Part shown: piece by piece, positions 40,718-50,884 of the stretch | Numbering within the stretch: position 1 is the stretch's first letter | How the letters are laid out: each line of letters starts with the position of its first letter | Source of the DNA: Trissonchulus latispiculum | Lineage: Eukaryota; Nematoda; Enoplea; Enoplida; Ironidae | DNA length: 64,000 nucleotides | Direction: 5' to 3' | NCBI GenBank assembly: GCA_030248195.1 | Contig: JASAND010024113.1 | Location: 1 to 64,000, forward strand | Notes under the pieces: generated by a model | The model's database searches: none | Told to the model about the DNA's origin: nothing | Seen by the model: the letters and a program-made list of their open reading frames with translations, nothing else | Made by a program: the position numbers and the translations under genes

Positions 40718-41762
40718 CAGGCGCGTAGCCAGGGGGGGGGCAAGGGGGGCATGCCCCCCCGAAATTGGATTACCCCCCTGAAAATATCTGCCATCAGGAA
40801 ATATTTATGACGCAGACAGCAGCCGTAGGCTGCGTTGAGCCTGAGAATTGATGGAAATTAAAGCAATTTAGAAGTAAAATTAAAAATTTTTCGCGCCTCA
40901 GGCGCGAATTATTGCATATTTCGTCTTCGTCAATCTTAAAATGTCTTTTCAATTCACGTAATCGTAAATGTTATATACCTGATCTTGGTTAATAATGTTG
41001 TAAAGTGTAGTACTTATACATCTACAATGAGAAAAAGTCAAGGATCAAAACTTGCCATTTGTCCGACATGGGAAAATCACAAAATGAACCTTACGGACGA
41101 ACCGCCGTCAATATAAGCTGATATTTACAAGTCACATTTACTTGCTTGCCAAGTCTAATCAACTGACAAAATATGAAGAAACTTGATTTTTCAAGGTTGT
41201 CCACTGACAACGACTCCAGAAATCGACTCATATATATATATATACATGTCGTGCGCTGTGTTATTTGCTTAAAACACATATGCACACACTTTAGTCTGAA
41301 AAATAGCAAAAAGTTTTGGCTACCCTGTAACTTTATATGCACGCTAAGGTGTGCCATAAAGTATACATATACAAGTTAGCATTTCTTCATTAGTTAATTC
41401 CCTTCATATAAATTTACGAACAGGCTTTCTGTTGTTTAAACCAAACTGCTTTTGATTATACTAAAGGACGAAAAATGTGCTCAGAAAAATTCGTTTCAGG
41501 CAGCAAAAATAAAAAATTCCTCAGCTTCTGGGGGGCAGCCCCCCCAGACCCCCCACCGGGATAGTCAGTTGCGCAAACTATTCAAAGGCGGCATCTTTTA
41601 TATATTTGCTGTTACATTATATCTCTTAAAAATTGTTAATTTAAAACCCGAAAAATAAGCTAACGTAATAAAATGCATGCGGTTCCGCTTTTAACATCCA
41701 TAATTAAGTTTGAAAAATTTTGGCTTGCCCCCCCCCGAAATTTTTTTCTGGCTACGCTAGTG
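40718..41762. mobile_element. hAT element, non-autonomous, 'CGTAGCCAG' family
   Basis: 1,045 bp with ends CAGGCGCGTAGCCAGG and CTGGCTACGCTAGTG, G- and C-tracts just inside, and a perfect 8-bp target duplication GGTCGAGG (40710-40717 and 41763-41770). No transposase. It sits in the likely MBOAT 3' UTR, about 250 bp after the stop codon. Palindromic 'TTTTTCGCGCCTCAGGCGCG' is in the interior. It fixes the class of the related copy at 8243-8658. Confidence 0.88.
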
Positions 41763-42268
41763 GGTCGAGGTATAAATTAAAATATTAAATCTATATATGT
41801 TTGCGGAACCGTGTGCTGGGCTCGGAACATTTTTGAAAATTTTGAACACAAATCCTTAGAATTTGGCGTTTGCTGGGCACTTCAAGGTGGGGGGAAGCCC
41901 AAAAAAGTGGGCCTGGTCCGAGTGGGAAGGAGGGGTCGAGGGTGAACCCAAAAAGTGGGCCCCCTCCCTCAGTAGAAAATGCCCAGGTGCGATGTTCTCC
42001 TTTTGGCTAACAGTTCGCAAAAGCCGCGAACCCTGCTACTTCCAACTGCTGTGGATATCGTTTGCAAAGGAGTTTAATTTAATATAATTTACTACGATGC
42101 AAGGCGCAACTGAACTTTGAAGTAAATGGAAGTAAAAATCATCATTTCATAATATGGATTCGATGGCAGCAACGAGACCAATTCCATTGGTGTAGAAATT
42201 ATCCCAACGGGTTAAACACTCTATTTAGGCGAAATCTACGTATATTTCGTTATTTATCATTTACCATT

Positions 42269-42660
42269 AGGGGCGCACTTAGGGGGGGGGGCGGGGGGTG
42301 GCGGCCGCCCCCCGAAACCAGACGTAAAGGAAAAATGTTATTGTCCGCGCGTAGCGCGGGCATAAAATTTCAAAAATTTTCGCGCCTTCGGCGCGAAATT
42401 TACTTCATTTTTCCTTAGTTTACCCTTATTTCTGCGTTTTAAACCTTTCAATAGCGACTTTTGTTAACAAAGTCAAAACTTTTCGCGCCTTCGGCGCTAA
42501 ATTTATTAGACTTTTGCTTAATTTACGCTTATTTTTCCATTCTCGACCTTGTTCTCAAACATTTTTCTACTTCTGGTGGGCTTCGCCCCCCAGACCCCCC
42601 CCCCCCCACTAATTTTTCTGAGGTCCGCCCCCCCAGAAAAAATTTTGTGTGTGCGCCACT
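42269..42660. mobile_element. G/C-tract element, hAT-like
   Basis: The left end 'GGCGCACTTAGGGGGG' and right end 'TGTGTGCGCCACTG' are inverted repeats over GCGCAC. 'ATTAGG' flanks both sides. Interior repeats of 'CGCGCCTTCGGCGC' and a run of C at about 42594-42607 match the style of the family. The short termini make the class uncertain. Confidence 0.6.
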
Positions 42661-43650
42661 GATTAGGATGGGTTTTTTCAGAACATTAAAACTTTCCTAC
42701 TTATCTTGGCTGGCAATGAAATAAACTTGTTGGTGGGATTCCACTCTAAATGTTAACACATTTATTTTGTACTCTTGATATGCAATAATAATATCATTTT
42801 GGTACGTAGTGTTAAACGCTATTCCTGTATCTGCCATGAACCTTGAATTTATGTCATGCATCTTTCTGCATTAACGTAGTCCTTGTGTAGTTTTATGGTG
42901 GCGGCCTCTAGTCGTGACAGCTTTGCTTTTTTTCTGTTTCGTTTAACCAAGAAATGCAATGTTACGTAGTTGACTTGGTATCTGAGTGTGTATATATAGT
43001 TGGAGTGAAGCAAGGTTTAACAGAATTTTAATGGCTTTGTGCTGGGTACATGAACGTGTTGGAAAAGGAAGTGTGTACCGCATGTTTTTTAATGGGGAAA
43101 GTTCTAATCTTTAAATTTTACAGTTTCTTTTTGTAAAACATTGACTACATTCTGTGTTTTACTTTTTTTGTACTGAACTGAAAGAACAGTTATGAAACTT
43201 GTGCTATACCTGATAGTGTGCTGTTTTATGTGCGTATTTCTCTTATATACTTGGCGATACCATATCCTTTATCTGATTTCTTTTAAATCGGTTACATATT
43301 TTCGATGCTTTTTCTTTGTTGTTTTTGATTTTTGAATATAAGGAACTCATTTATTTTGAACTCTATTTAATAATGATTGCCAATTTTAGACTGTTATGTG
43401 CATGTTGTCTGTTAGCTGTTAATGTAATTGTTTCGATCATGTTGTGATTGAGGTTTAGATTTTAATTTTAAAATTGATCTGTTGTAAAATGTATATACTG
43501 TGCGTCTGCTTACATATCATCGCATAACATCAAATAAAGGTTTTTTGCCAAAAAGTTGTTTTCATGTATATAGCTAACACAGCGGTCAGCTGTTTACGAC
43601 TTGCTATCTAAATACCAAACTGAGACTGATAGTAGGTGATTGTGTTCTGA
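42661..43650. other. T-rich sequence, likely MBOAT 3' UTR
   Basis: AT/T-rich, no coding frame, ending in a good polyadenylation signal at 43533. If that signal is used, the 3' UTR is about 3 kb and includes two transposon copies. An earlier AATAAA at 42720-42725 is an alternative. Confidence 0.45.
43533..43538 (+). terminator. Candidate MBOAT polyadenylation signal
   Basis: AATAAA followed within 30 bp by GT/T-rich 'GTTGTTTTCATGT'. It is the best-formed signal downstream of the MBOAT stop codon. Usage is inferred. Confidence 0.5.
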
Positions 43651-43949
43651 CGCATTTGTTTAGGGACCATCTCGGCTCTACAAAAATGTTGTTTCCTATA
43701 GCTCGAAAGGTGATGTGTAACGGAGGAGGGACCGTACTTTTCGGTTGCCACCCACTTTTGCCAAAAGGTATCAAAATTAAGTTTTCACAATTTTTAGCTA
43801 GTTTATATACTTATGCTCATTTTAAGCTTAAAAACAGCTATTTTGTGCTTTTTACCTTAAAAATGCTATTTTTTGTCAAACTTGTAGAGGGTCTCTTGCG
43901 CTATTCCTCCCAGCCTTAACTTTTGATTTTTGACAAATAGCTTTAAACT

Positions 43950-44366
43950 TGTATGGGTGCATACTAGAGACTGATGAATTAAAAATTTAAAAATTTTTAA
44001 GTTTTAGTTTGCTAAGAGCCAAAAGGAGAACTAAAAATTTTTTGTTCTCGATTTTGTTAAAACTTGCACATAGGCATTTTCAGAGGTGCTGAGCACGAAT
44101 CTGAAAACCGTTTCTGTGTTTAGCATTTGTTGGCTCAGAGCTTGTAAGCTTCTGCTGAGCTAACAAGAAGCTGAATCGGAAAACAGATTTCAGATTCGTG
44201 CTTAGCGCCCCTGAAAACCCCTATATTCAAGTTTTCAGGCAAATGGAGGACAAAAAATTTTTTGTTGCTCCTTGGTTTCCGTACGAAACTAGAATTATCA
44301 ATTTTTAAAAAAATTTAAATTTAAATTTTTGAATTTATAATCCTCTAGTATGCACCCCCATACAAA
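43950..44366. repeat. Palindromic element
   Basis: 'TGTATGGGTGCATACTAGAG' on the left faces 'CTCTAGTATGCACCCCCATA' on the right. Inside, 'AGCACGAATCTGAAAACCG' faces 'CAGATTTCAGATTCGTGCT'. Its inner part is related to 5190-5490. Confidence 0.7.
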
Positions 44367-44373
44367 AGTTTAA

Positions 44374-45308
44374 GGTGGTGATTCCTTTTGGGCACATATT
44401 GTTGTTTGGCGGCGTAAATCAAGATGAAATTTGATTAAACTTTCCGAACTAAGTTCTTTTAGCGTTCTAACACCCTCCGTGCAATCCCGATTCAAAAATT
44501 CGAGATTTCCGGTAAGAGTGGTTTTTTCCGATTTCTGAAAGTTTGGCAGCTGCTATACAGTTCTTTTTATAGTAAGTTTCTAGCTTTTCTCTACCGTGAG
44601 ATATAGCCGATTTTCTTGTTTTGGCGTCGAAAACTTGTCATTTTTGCAGAAATCAAATTAGCCAACATTTCTTGAACTACGCAAGCCGTAAAATCAAACT
44701 AAGGACGTCGATCTGAAGGTCTCACAGGGACAAATTATCCGACGCATGATCTCGTCTTCCAACTGCTATCCTGTAGGCTGCTATCATAAAAAATGTAGTT
44801 TTTGCAAAAACACGACCAATTTTTTCCAAAGATTGTGGAGCATTCACCATGCAAGCTGGAGGGCTGCTACTGAACAAATGTGTTCTGCACAAACATACCC
44901 AGGGACGATTTTTTAGTTGCCCCGATGGCTGCTTTCTAGCTAAAGTAATCGCTTGACAAATTTGGAAAAAGTAGGCCAAATACAGGTTATGCACACATTT
45001 CAGCTTATTTCTCTATAACGAAGAGCGATTTCACAATGAATATAAAATCGTCCCCAGCTATTTGATGGAGGTATCGAATGATATAACCGATGTCTCGCGA
45101 AAAAATTTACTCGAGTCTGCAAAAATTCTGGAAAATTATACTTCTTCTAAAATGTGTTAAAAATGTTTTAGAAAAGCAACATTAGTTTCGTGGCATGTCA
45201 AAAGAGAAAATGTCAAGTTACATTTTGATATAAAAATGGCTTCTTGACTGCAAGTAATGAATGAGTAATAATGGTGCAAACTTTATGTGACCAAAGGGAA
45301 TCACCACC
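44374..45308. mobile_element. TTAA-flanked non-autonomous DNA transposon
   Basis: Ends GGTGGTGATTCCTTTTGG and CCAAAGGGAATCACCACC, flanked on both sides by TTAA (44370-44373, 45309-45312). TTAA duplication is typical of piggyBac- and Kolobok-type elements. No transposase; the interior is AT-rich. The termini are related in form to those at 46313-47320. Confidence 0.8.
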
Positions 45309-45651
45309 TTAAAGCTCAAAGCCATTAGTCGTAAAGTTAAGGCTGGCGCTTGTGGGAATAGCATAAGAGACCCCATTTAGATGTGCTTGTTTATACATTG
45401 TGTTCGCCGTCGCCTCCCACTTTCAAAATCGTAAAAGATGCTTTCGTCACCGATTCTCCACATATTCTTATCTTTTTAGATAGGTATCATTGGTTTAGTC
45501 TGCAAAACAAGATCAAAAGTGTGTTGCTAAATCTCTTTATGGAACAATTCAGTAACAGATTACGATGCTTTAAACTTAAACCTTCCTTTAACTGCATTCC
45601 AGCCATGAAAATTTGTTGTTAAGCCGCCCCAAGATTCGACTATGTGTTATA

Positions 45652-46005
45652 GCAAGAGTACATAATATATAAGAGTGTGACAGCAGGCAAGCTCTCTGTT
45701 ATCAGCTGTAGGTACATGCTATGTTCGCTAACGGCTGACCCCTCCCACAAACGTGTATGTGCTCTTCAAAGAAATTTGCACGCTATCTTTACGTGTTAAA
45801 GCTCGAAGCAGACGCACATTGAACCAACTGAGTAGTTGTGTTTTCGAGCTTTAACACGTAAAAATAGCGTGCGAATTTCTTTGAAGAGCACATACACGTT
45901 TGTGGGGGGGGGTCAGCCGTTAGCGAACATAGCATGTACCTACAGCTGATAACAGAGAGCTTGCTTGTTGTCGCACTCTTATGTATTATGTACTCTTGGT
46001 TATAG
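45652..46005. mobile_element. Foldback MITE (CAAGAGTACATAAT family)
   Basis: Two arms of about 160 bp fold on each other: 'GCAAGAGTACATAATATA' against 'TATTATGTACTCTTGG', 'ACAGCTGATAACAGAGAGC' against its reverse complement, and 'TTTACGTGTTAAAGCTCGAA' in the centre. 'TTATAG' flanks both ends, a possible target duplication. Non-coding. Confidence 0.82.
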
Positions 46006-46196
46006 GTTTTATCCCTGATTTACTCCCCAAGTTTGCTAGTAAAGGCACTTTCTGAATTTTCTAATCTTTGAGAATTCTCTAATCCATGAGCAAGCAGTTG
46101 CGTTGCGACCCCTACAAGATTCAGTATCGGCAAACTTTCTCTACTATCATTCGCTTTTATGTTTGAAGCTCAAACACGGATGAACTCTGATCTGCC

Positions 46197-47540
46197 TGGG
46201 GCCAGTTTCGTATAAGTTGTCGAGTCCGCGAATCATCGAGTAGCCGAGCCGATTACTAGTGGTCTACTGGTTCTTTGGAATTAAAACTTGGACAGCACTG
46301 ATTGGAACTTAAGGTGCTGGTATCGTTTTGTGCAGTGCTTTTGTGGGTATTTTTTGAAACGCCATAACTTTCGCACTTTTGTGAGTTGGAAAGAGCTTTA
46401 TACATCATTTTAAAGCTTATAATCTGTAGATTCTCATGAGAGTACGAAATTAGTAAAACTCCGCAAAAAACTAGCGAAAATTTTCTGACATACTGACATC
46501 TAACAGGCTGAATATAGACCAAAAATTTTTGAACATCGATTTCTCAAAACTGTGGAATCGGCCAAAATTTTTTCTTGGGCTGTCCTATAAAGGACATGTG
46601 GGCCGAGGGACATTTTTTGGATTTGGCTCAGCAGGTCTTAACGGTCAAGAAAATCTATTAAATGTGCGGTGACACGAAATTTCGCAACTTTGCATTGAGT
46701 TTTTTCGCAACCGGAGATGTTTTAGCTCAAACCAAGAAAAATGTCCCTCCGCCATAGTGCGAATTCTCATTCCGCCAAAAATCACGCGAATCCATTGGGT
46801 AGTTTTTGAGAAATCGATGTTCAAAACAAAATAATCGCAGTTTTGCCAAAATGGTTTTTCGGCCAAATCTCTAGCTTAGAGCAACAAACTCCGGCTAATA
46901 GGCATATATAAAATGTGCAACGAGACTGTGTATCGATCGAGTATAAATAAACCAAAATTGTCCGTACGATTTGGTAGTAATTTTGAAAAAACTGATTTTC
47001 TCGAAAACGGCCATTTTTGGACCCCAAAAATCGTTTTTTGCTTATACTGACTTAACCACATGAGATAGATCAAAAGTTGTAAAAGCAAAAATGTTCATTT
47101 TTGTGCCCTCTTTCCAGCCATACCAACCAATCTGGTGTCTCGACTATGTGCTGAGAGAATAATGGCAAAAACCAAAAATTTCCTATCTTTGCACATAAAA
47201 ATGCGGGACTGGTCCCAGAATGTTAAACAGCACCGAAATAGTATATTTGGAAAGTTTCATCCACTTTCATAAAGAATTAAAGCCTATAGGGTCAAATTTA
47301 CACAAAACTATACCAGCACCTTAATTTAATTTCAAGCTTGCTATCAAAGTAATAACTTGTCATGGTTGTATTCTTGAAATATCTCAATCTAACAAAAGTT
47401 TAAAAGTTTGTCGAGGGAACTACACTGGATTACAATTTTTAAGCGCAACTAGCATCACTGGATCAGCGCCTGGCGAATTTTCAGATTAGTTTTTAGCTAC
47501 TGGACTACGACTCGACAAAGCTTTATGAAACTGGCCCCTG
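46197..47540. mobile_element. Element with GGGGCCAGTTTC termini, interrupted by a TTAA-flanked element
   Basis: 'TGGGGCCAGTTTCGTATAAG' then 'TTGTCGAGT' on the left is mirrored by 'ACTCGACAAAGCTTTATGAA' then 'ACTGGCCCC' on the right. Only about 330 bp belongs to this element; the rest is the nested 46313-47320 copy. Related termini ('GGGACCAGTTTCATACAAC') occur near 49208 in the CUTA gene. Confidence 0.65.
46313..47320. mobile_element. TTAA-flanked non-autonomous DNA transposon, nested
   Basis: About 1.0 kb with ends GGTGCTGGTATCGTTTTGTG and CACAAAACTATACCAGCACC, and TTAA on both sides (46309-46312, 47321-47324). A truncated copy of its right half lies inside the retroelement at 21365-21849. 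No transposase. Confidence 0.83.
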
Positions 47541-47860
47541 GGGCAAATGTTATCAAAATTGAGCTGAGTTCTTGAGTTTGAGTTCAACCCATTTTTAGGT
47601 TCAACCCTAAAATTTTAGGGTTAGCTAAGCCACGGTGCTCAACACAATGTTATGAATTATTTTGGGGTTGACTTATCTTTTCCAGCGTTAATTCGGTTCA
47701 ACTCAACCTAAACTTCAAACCCAACCCTGTTCTTTTCAACCCGGATTAAGTCAACCCAGTTTTGAGAACACCGGGGTCAAAGTTTTAAACACAACCTGAA
47801 CCCGGATTGGGGTTTCAACCCGGGTTGAGATGCTTGATAACAACGGCCCCTGGTGGTGAT
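47541..47860. repeat. Repeat rich in 'AACCC/GGGTT' motifs
   Basis: 'GGGGCAAATGTTATCAAAATTGAGC' at the left is loosely mirrored by 'TTGATAACAACGGCCCC' at the right. The interior has many 'TTCAACCC' and 'CCCGGGTTGA' motifs, in the style of elements whose ends are short repeat arrays. Class not determined. Confidence 0.5.
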
Positions 47861-48161
47861 CACACTCTGCTATCTGCTGTTAACTTGTGTTTTGCATATA
47901 TTCACCAAATTTGAATTTGGTTCTTTTCAGATTTTCCTTTGCATCAATTTTGCCTGTCAAAATTTGGAGCTACTGGACTAGCAAACCTACTCTTTTGGTA
48001 GTGAGTTGCAGTCCTTCGCTTATATTCTGCGTTTTTAGATTTTAAAACTTTTCTTCTCTACTCGATTTAAGATTTGAACGTTTGTAAGATTTGTCAGCAG
48101 CATTTTGTTTTATACCGTTTGCGGAACTGTCAGCTTGTTTCCCCATTTTGTTTGATTTTAG

Positions 48162-48331
48162 GTGGGTCTCCTGGGCTTATTGTTAATGCTTTTTGGAGGT
48201 GGGATTTGGCGTCCGACTGCTAGATTGGTTAGGATGGCAACCAGTGCGACTGCCGCTGGCTATGTGCCAGGAACCTATTCTGTGGTCTACGTTACAGTGC
48301 CCAATGATGACGTTGCTGGTAAAATTGCTAA
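48162..48331 (+). CDS. CUTA: CUTA first detected exon
   Basis: Reads a hydrophobic 'LLGLLLMLFGGGIW' (possible signal anchor), then 'MATSATAAGYVPGTYSVVYV' to a GTAAGA donor, phase 2. In-frame ATGs are at 48186 and in 'VRMATS'. The 5' boundary is uncertain. Confidence 0.82.
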
Positions 48332-50589
48332 GTAAGACCTATTGTATTGAACTTACATCGAATTAAGCGGCCACAATCTGGTCTAAATTGCTGAATCATT
48401 TCCCTGTTCTATGGAAATGGCATTCATTCTAAAATATTTTGTAGACCCAAGTTTTGCATTGTTCCGTTGCGTCCTACGTCGCTTCAGAAGCAAAACAACA
48501 TAAGTAGCAGTTTGGCACTTTTGACATATGGCAGTTTAAAGGTTTTATGCTCTAACACTGACCTGACGATAGATCAAATTGCAAAAACGTCTGTAATTGC
48601 ATTCGTATTACGAATGCAACTGTGGTATTGGCTTAAATACCGAAGACCAATTTCGGAACAGCAAACTGGTCCGTACCCGGATTTTGATGGGACATCTGGG
48701 GATAGGAAATCGAAAAAGTTAAAGGCGTTCCATCTCAAATGCTGTTCGCGCGCACTAACTCGAACCCACATTGTCTCCTGACTATAGAAAATGATTTTCC
48801 TTCATGAAATATGAAATCAAATTAACTCCAGCGTTCTGATTTTGTCGATCTACTATTTCGATTTTTCAGTGTTTTTGAACTTTAACTTTACGACTTCTTC
48901 TGTTATTCTTTCTTTTGGGACAGGGCTTTTTGCTCCCGGAAAAGTGTGTATTTTTAAAATTGCAATGTTTATGAAGTAAGTTATTTTGTCAACTGTAGCA
49001 GTGGGGAAATATATAAATGATAAAATTAAGGCTTTGTGTTGTTTTCAGAGGACTGGTCCAAGGGAAGCTTGCTGCCTGTGTAAACATTATTCCCAACATT
49101 AAATCTGTGTAAGTTTAGAATTTTTTACAATTATTCGTACAGTGGTAGTGTTTTTGTAGGGCAGACCTGAGAGTTGCTATTGGACTGGAAATTGGCAGAG
49201 CAAACTGGGACCAGTTTCATACAACTCCAAACTTGCAACTTCCATACAATTTGCGATTTGCATGTGGAAGTTACAAGTCCGCGAGTTACAAGTTGTCGGC
49301 TAACACTTGCGGTCAAAATATCATTTTCATATGTCATAAATGTTCATAAAAGTTTCATATTTCATAGAATTTCATAAAGTGTTTAATCCTTGAACTTCTT
49401 ACAACTTGCACTTGCTGTGTTGCACTTGTTGAATGAAGTTTCACGGAACAAATGGATCAGCTATAAATTATTCAGATCGTAATATTTTTTGGAGAAATTT
49501 TTGACAAGTCTCTGTGGTATCTCGTAGAACTCAGTAATACAGTAACTGTACAAATTTCAAACAATTTTTTCATTTTGGATTCTGTATGAATTTTTAAACA
49601 TTTTTGGTTATTTCTTCAAATATACATCAGCTGCTTGTAAACTTGCACTTGAACTTGCGTTTGTTCTCACGTTTGGCAACTTGCTTAGCTAATTTTCGCA
49701 AGTCGAACGAAACGTTTTATGAAACACTGGCAACTTTAACTTCAGTTCAAGTGCAAATGCAAATCCAAGTGGAAGTCCAAGAGTATGTTCAAGTTACAAG
49801 ATTTTTTTATAAAATTAGCCTCAGGTTGGAAAACTCTTCAAAAACTTTCGTTGTTTTAAAATGCTTTTTCTTGTTTCAGATATGAATGGGAGGGTAAGAT
49901 TGAACAAGACTCTGAACAGCTGTTAATCATCAAAACAAGAAGCTCCAGAATTCATGAACTGTCCAGATTTGTCAAAGAAAATCACCCCTATGATGTCCCA
50001 GAAGTTATTTCCTTAAAGGTTTGATTTGTTTTGTATTGTCCCTAAGCCCTGACGGTACGAGCTTGTTTGGATTTTGGTACTTAGTTTACAATTCTTGTCC
50101 TTTATAGTATTTATCTTCTTTAACGGTGAAGAGTTAATATATATATATAATAGACAAGTTTAGACACTGAACACTTCTTAGTGTGCAATATGCACGAAAT
50201 ATTAAAGTCAAAATCTAAGTATCACACCGGCCGAAGCTGAACCCCATATTTCCTAAGCCTACTGTAGATTAGTATATAGTATCCTGTTTCGAGCTTTAAA
50301 ACACCAGGATATTTCGTAAATTTATCTGATGAATCTACTGAGTTTACGTTTATGGAGGAGAGTTAGTCCTTATCGTGCAAACTATGCCATAGCTGATAAT
50401 TCTTGATATACAGAACCTGGTATTATTCGGTTTGGTAGGTGTATTATTAGTTATTCATATTGACATGATATATATCTGGTCAAATCTCAAAGTCTTAAAT
50501 TTACTCCGCATGATTTTTTTAAGATTGAAGATGGACATCCAGATTATTTGAATTGGATTGGTCAGATTGTTTCTCAGCGAACAGAATAA
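48162..50589 (+). CDS. CUTA: CutA-like protein (CUTA homologue), 4 exons
   Basis: CutA proteins are small ferredoxin-like trimers. The bacterial form is linked to divalent-cation tolerance; the animal form is associated with membrane anchoring of acetylcholinesterase and copper response. Exons: 48162-48331, 49049-49108, 49880-50018, 50524-50589; phases agree. The core reads 'YVPGTYSVVYVTVPNDDVAG', 'GLVQGKLAACVNIIPNIKS', 'VYEWEGKIEQDSEQLLIIKT' and 'HPYDVPEVISLKIEDG', closely following the animal CUTA pattern including L-A-A-C-V-N and H-P-Y. Start choice: ATG 48186 gives 136 residues with a hydrophobic N-terminal segment, as in the vertebrate protein. The frame is open to the acceptor-like 'TTTTAG' at 48161, so a further 5' exon is possible. 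Both neighbouring host genes are on the plus strand. Confidence 0.9.
48332..49048. other. CUTA intron: no gene
   Basis: A 104-codon plus-strand frame at 48467-48781 lacks similarity to anything I recognise and is probably chance. 'GTAATTGCATTCG' and 'CGAATGCAACTG' (48593-48621) form a small palindrome. 'CCGAAGACCAATTTCGGAAC'-type repeats may be transposon remnants. Confidence 0.4.
49049..49108 (+). CDS. CUTA: CUTA second exon
   Basis: After 'GTTTTCAG', reads 'GLVQGKLAACVNIIPNIKS' to a GTAAGT donor, phase 2. L-A-A-C-V-N is the most conserved CutA motif. Confidence 0.95.
49109..49879. other. CUTA intron with repeat remnants
   Basis: Contains 'CCAGTTTCATACAACTCC' and many near-copies of 'AACTTGCACTTG', 'AAGTTACAAG' and 'CAAGTGCAA', forming loose inverted blocks at 49200-49300 and 49620-49800. 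This looks like an old element with short repeat-array ends. No coding evidence. Confidence 0.45.
49880..50018 (+). CDS. CUTA: CUTA third exon
   Basis: After 'CTTGTTTCAG', reads 'YEWEGKIEQDSEQLLIIKTR', then 'HELSRFVKENHPYDVPEVIS' to a GTTTGA donor, phase 0. It contains the E-W-x-G-K and H-P-Y-x-V-P-E motifs of CutA. Confidence 0.95.
50019..50523. other. CUTA intron: no gene
   Basis: AT-rich intron sequence with a short TA run near 50138. Nothing coding or clearly repetitive. Confidence 0.45.
50524..50589 (+). CDS. CUTA: CUTA last exon
   Basis: After 'TTTTTTTAAG', reads 'IEDGHPDYLNWIGQIVSQRT', then Glu and TAA at 50587-50589. The pattern I-x-x-G-x-x-x-Y-L-x-W-I matches the C-terminal helix of CutA. 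Confidence 0.93.
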   Translation: MEDGHPDYLNWIGQIVSQRTE

Positions 50590-50669
50590 CACTTGATGTT
50601 TTAAAATCATGTATTTGTGGTGTATACAATGATTGTTTAATGTATGTAATATATTTGTTTCATTTAGTA

Positions 50670-50675
50670 AATAAA
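50670..50675 (+). terminator. CUTA polyadenylation signal
   Basis: AATAAA 81 bp after the stop codon, followed by T- and GT-rich sequence ('TTCTGTGTGGAGTTT'). Confidence 0.75.
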
Positions 50676-50884
50676 ATAGTTTTATTAAATTTCAAATTCT
50701 GTGTGGAGTTTAAACAATAGTAATATATAAATAGGGCTTGACAGTTGGCATGGCTCAATGGTACTTACTAGTGCACACTCACGATACAGTAATGATTTAG
50801 GGAGATGAGAGATGAGGAACTAAGTTCTGAGAGTAGGCATGGGCATGTATGGCTTTTTTTGCTCCGACATACATACATACATAC

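Larger units (their letters stand above)
43888..45374. mobile_element. Outer element split by nested insertions
   Basis: 'GGGTCTCTTGCGCTATTCC' then 'CAGCCTTAAC' (43888-43920) is mirrored by 'GTTAAGGCTGG' then 'GGGAATAGCATAAGAGACCC' (45336-45374). Between these arms lie the palindromic repeat 43950-44366 and the TTAA-flanked element 44374-45308, so three elements are stacked here. Confidence 0.6.

Noticed and set aside
48467..48781. 104-residue plus-strand frame in a CUTA intron
   Set aside because: No similarity that I recognise. The surrounding exons splice across it cleanly in the correct phase.
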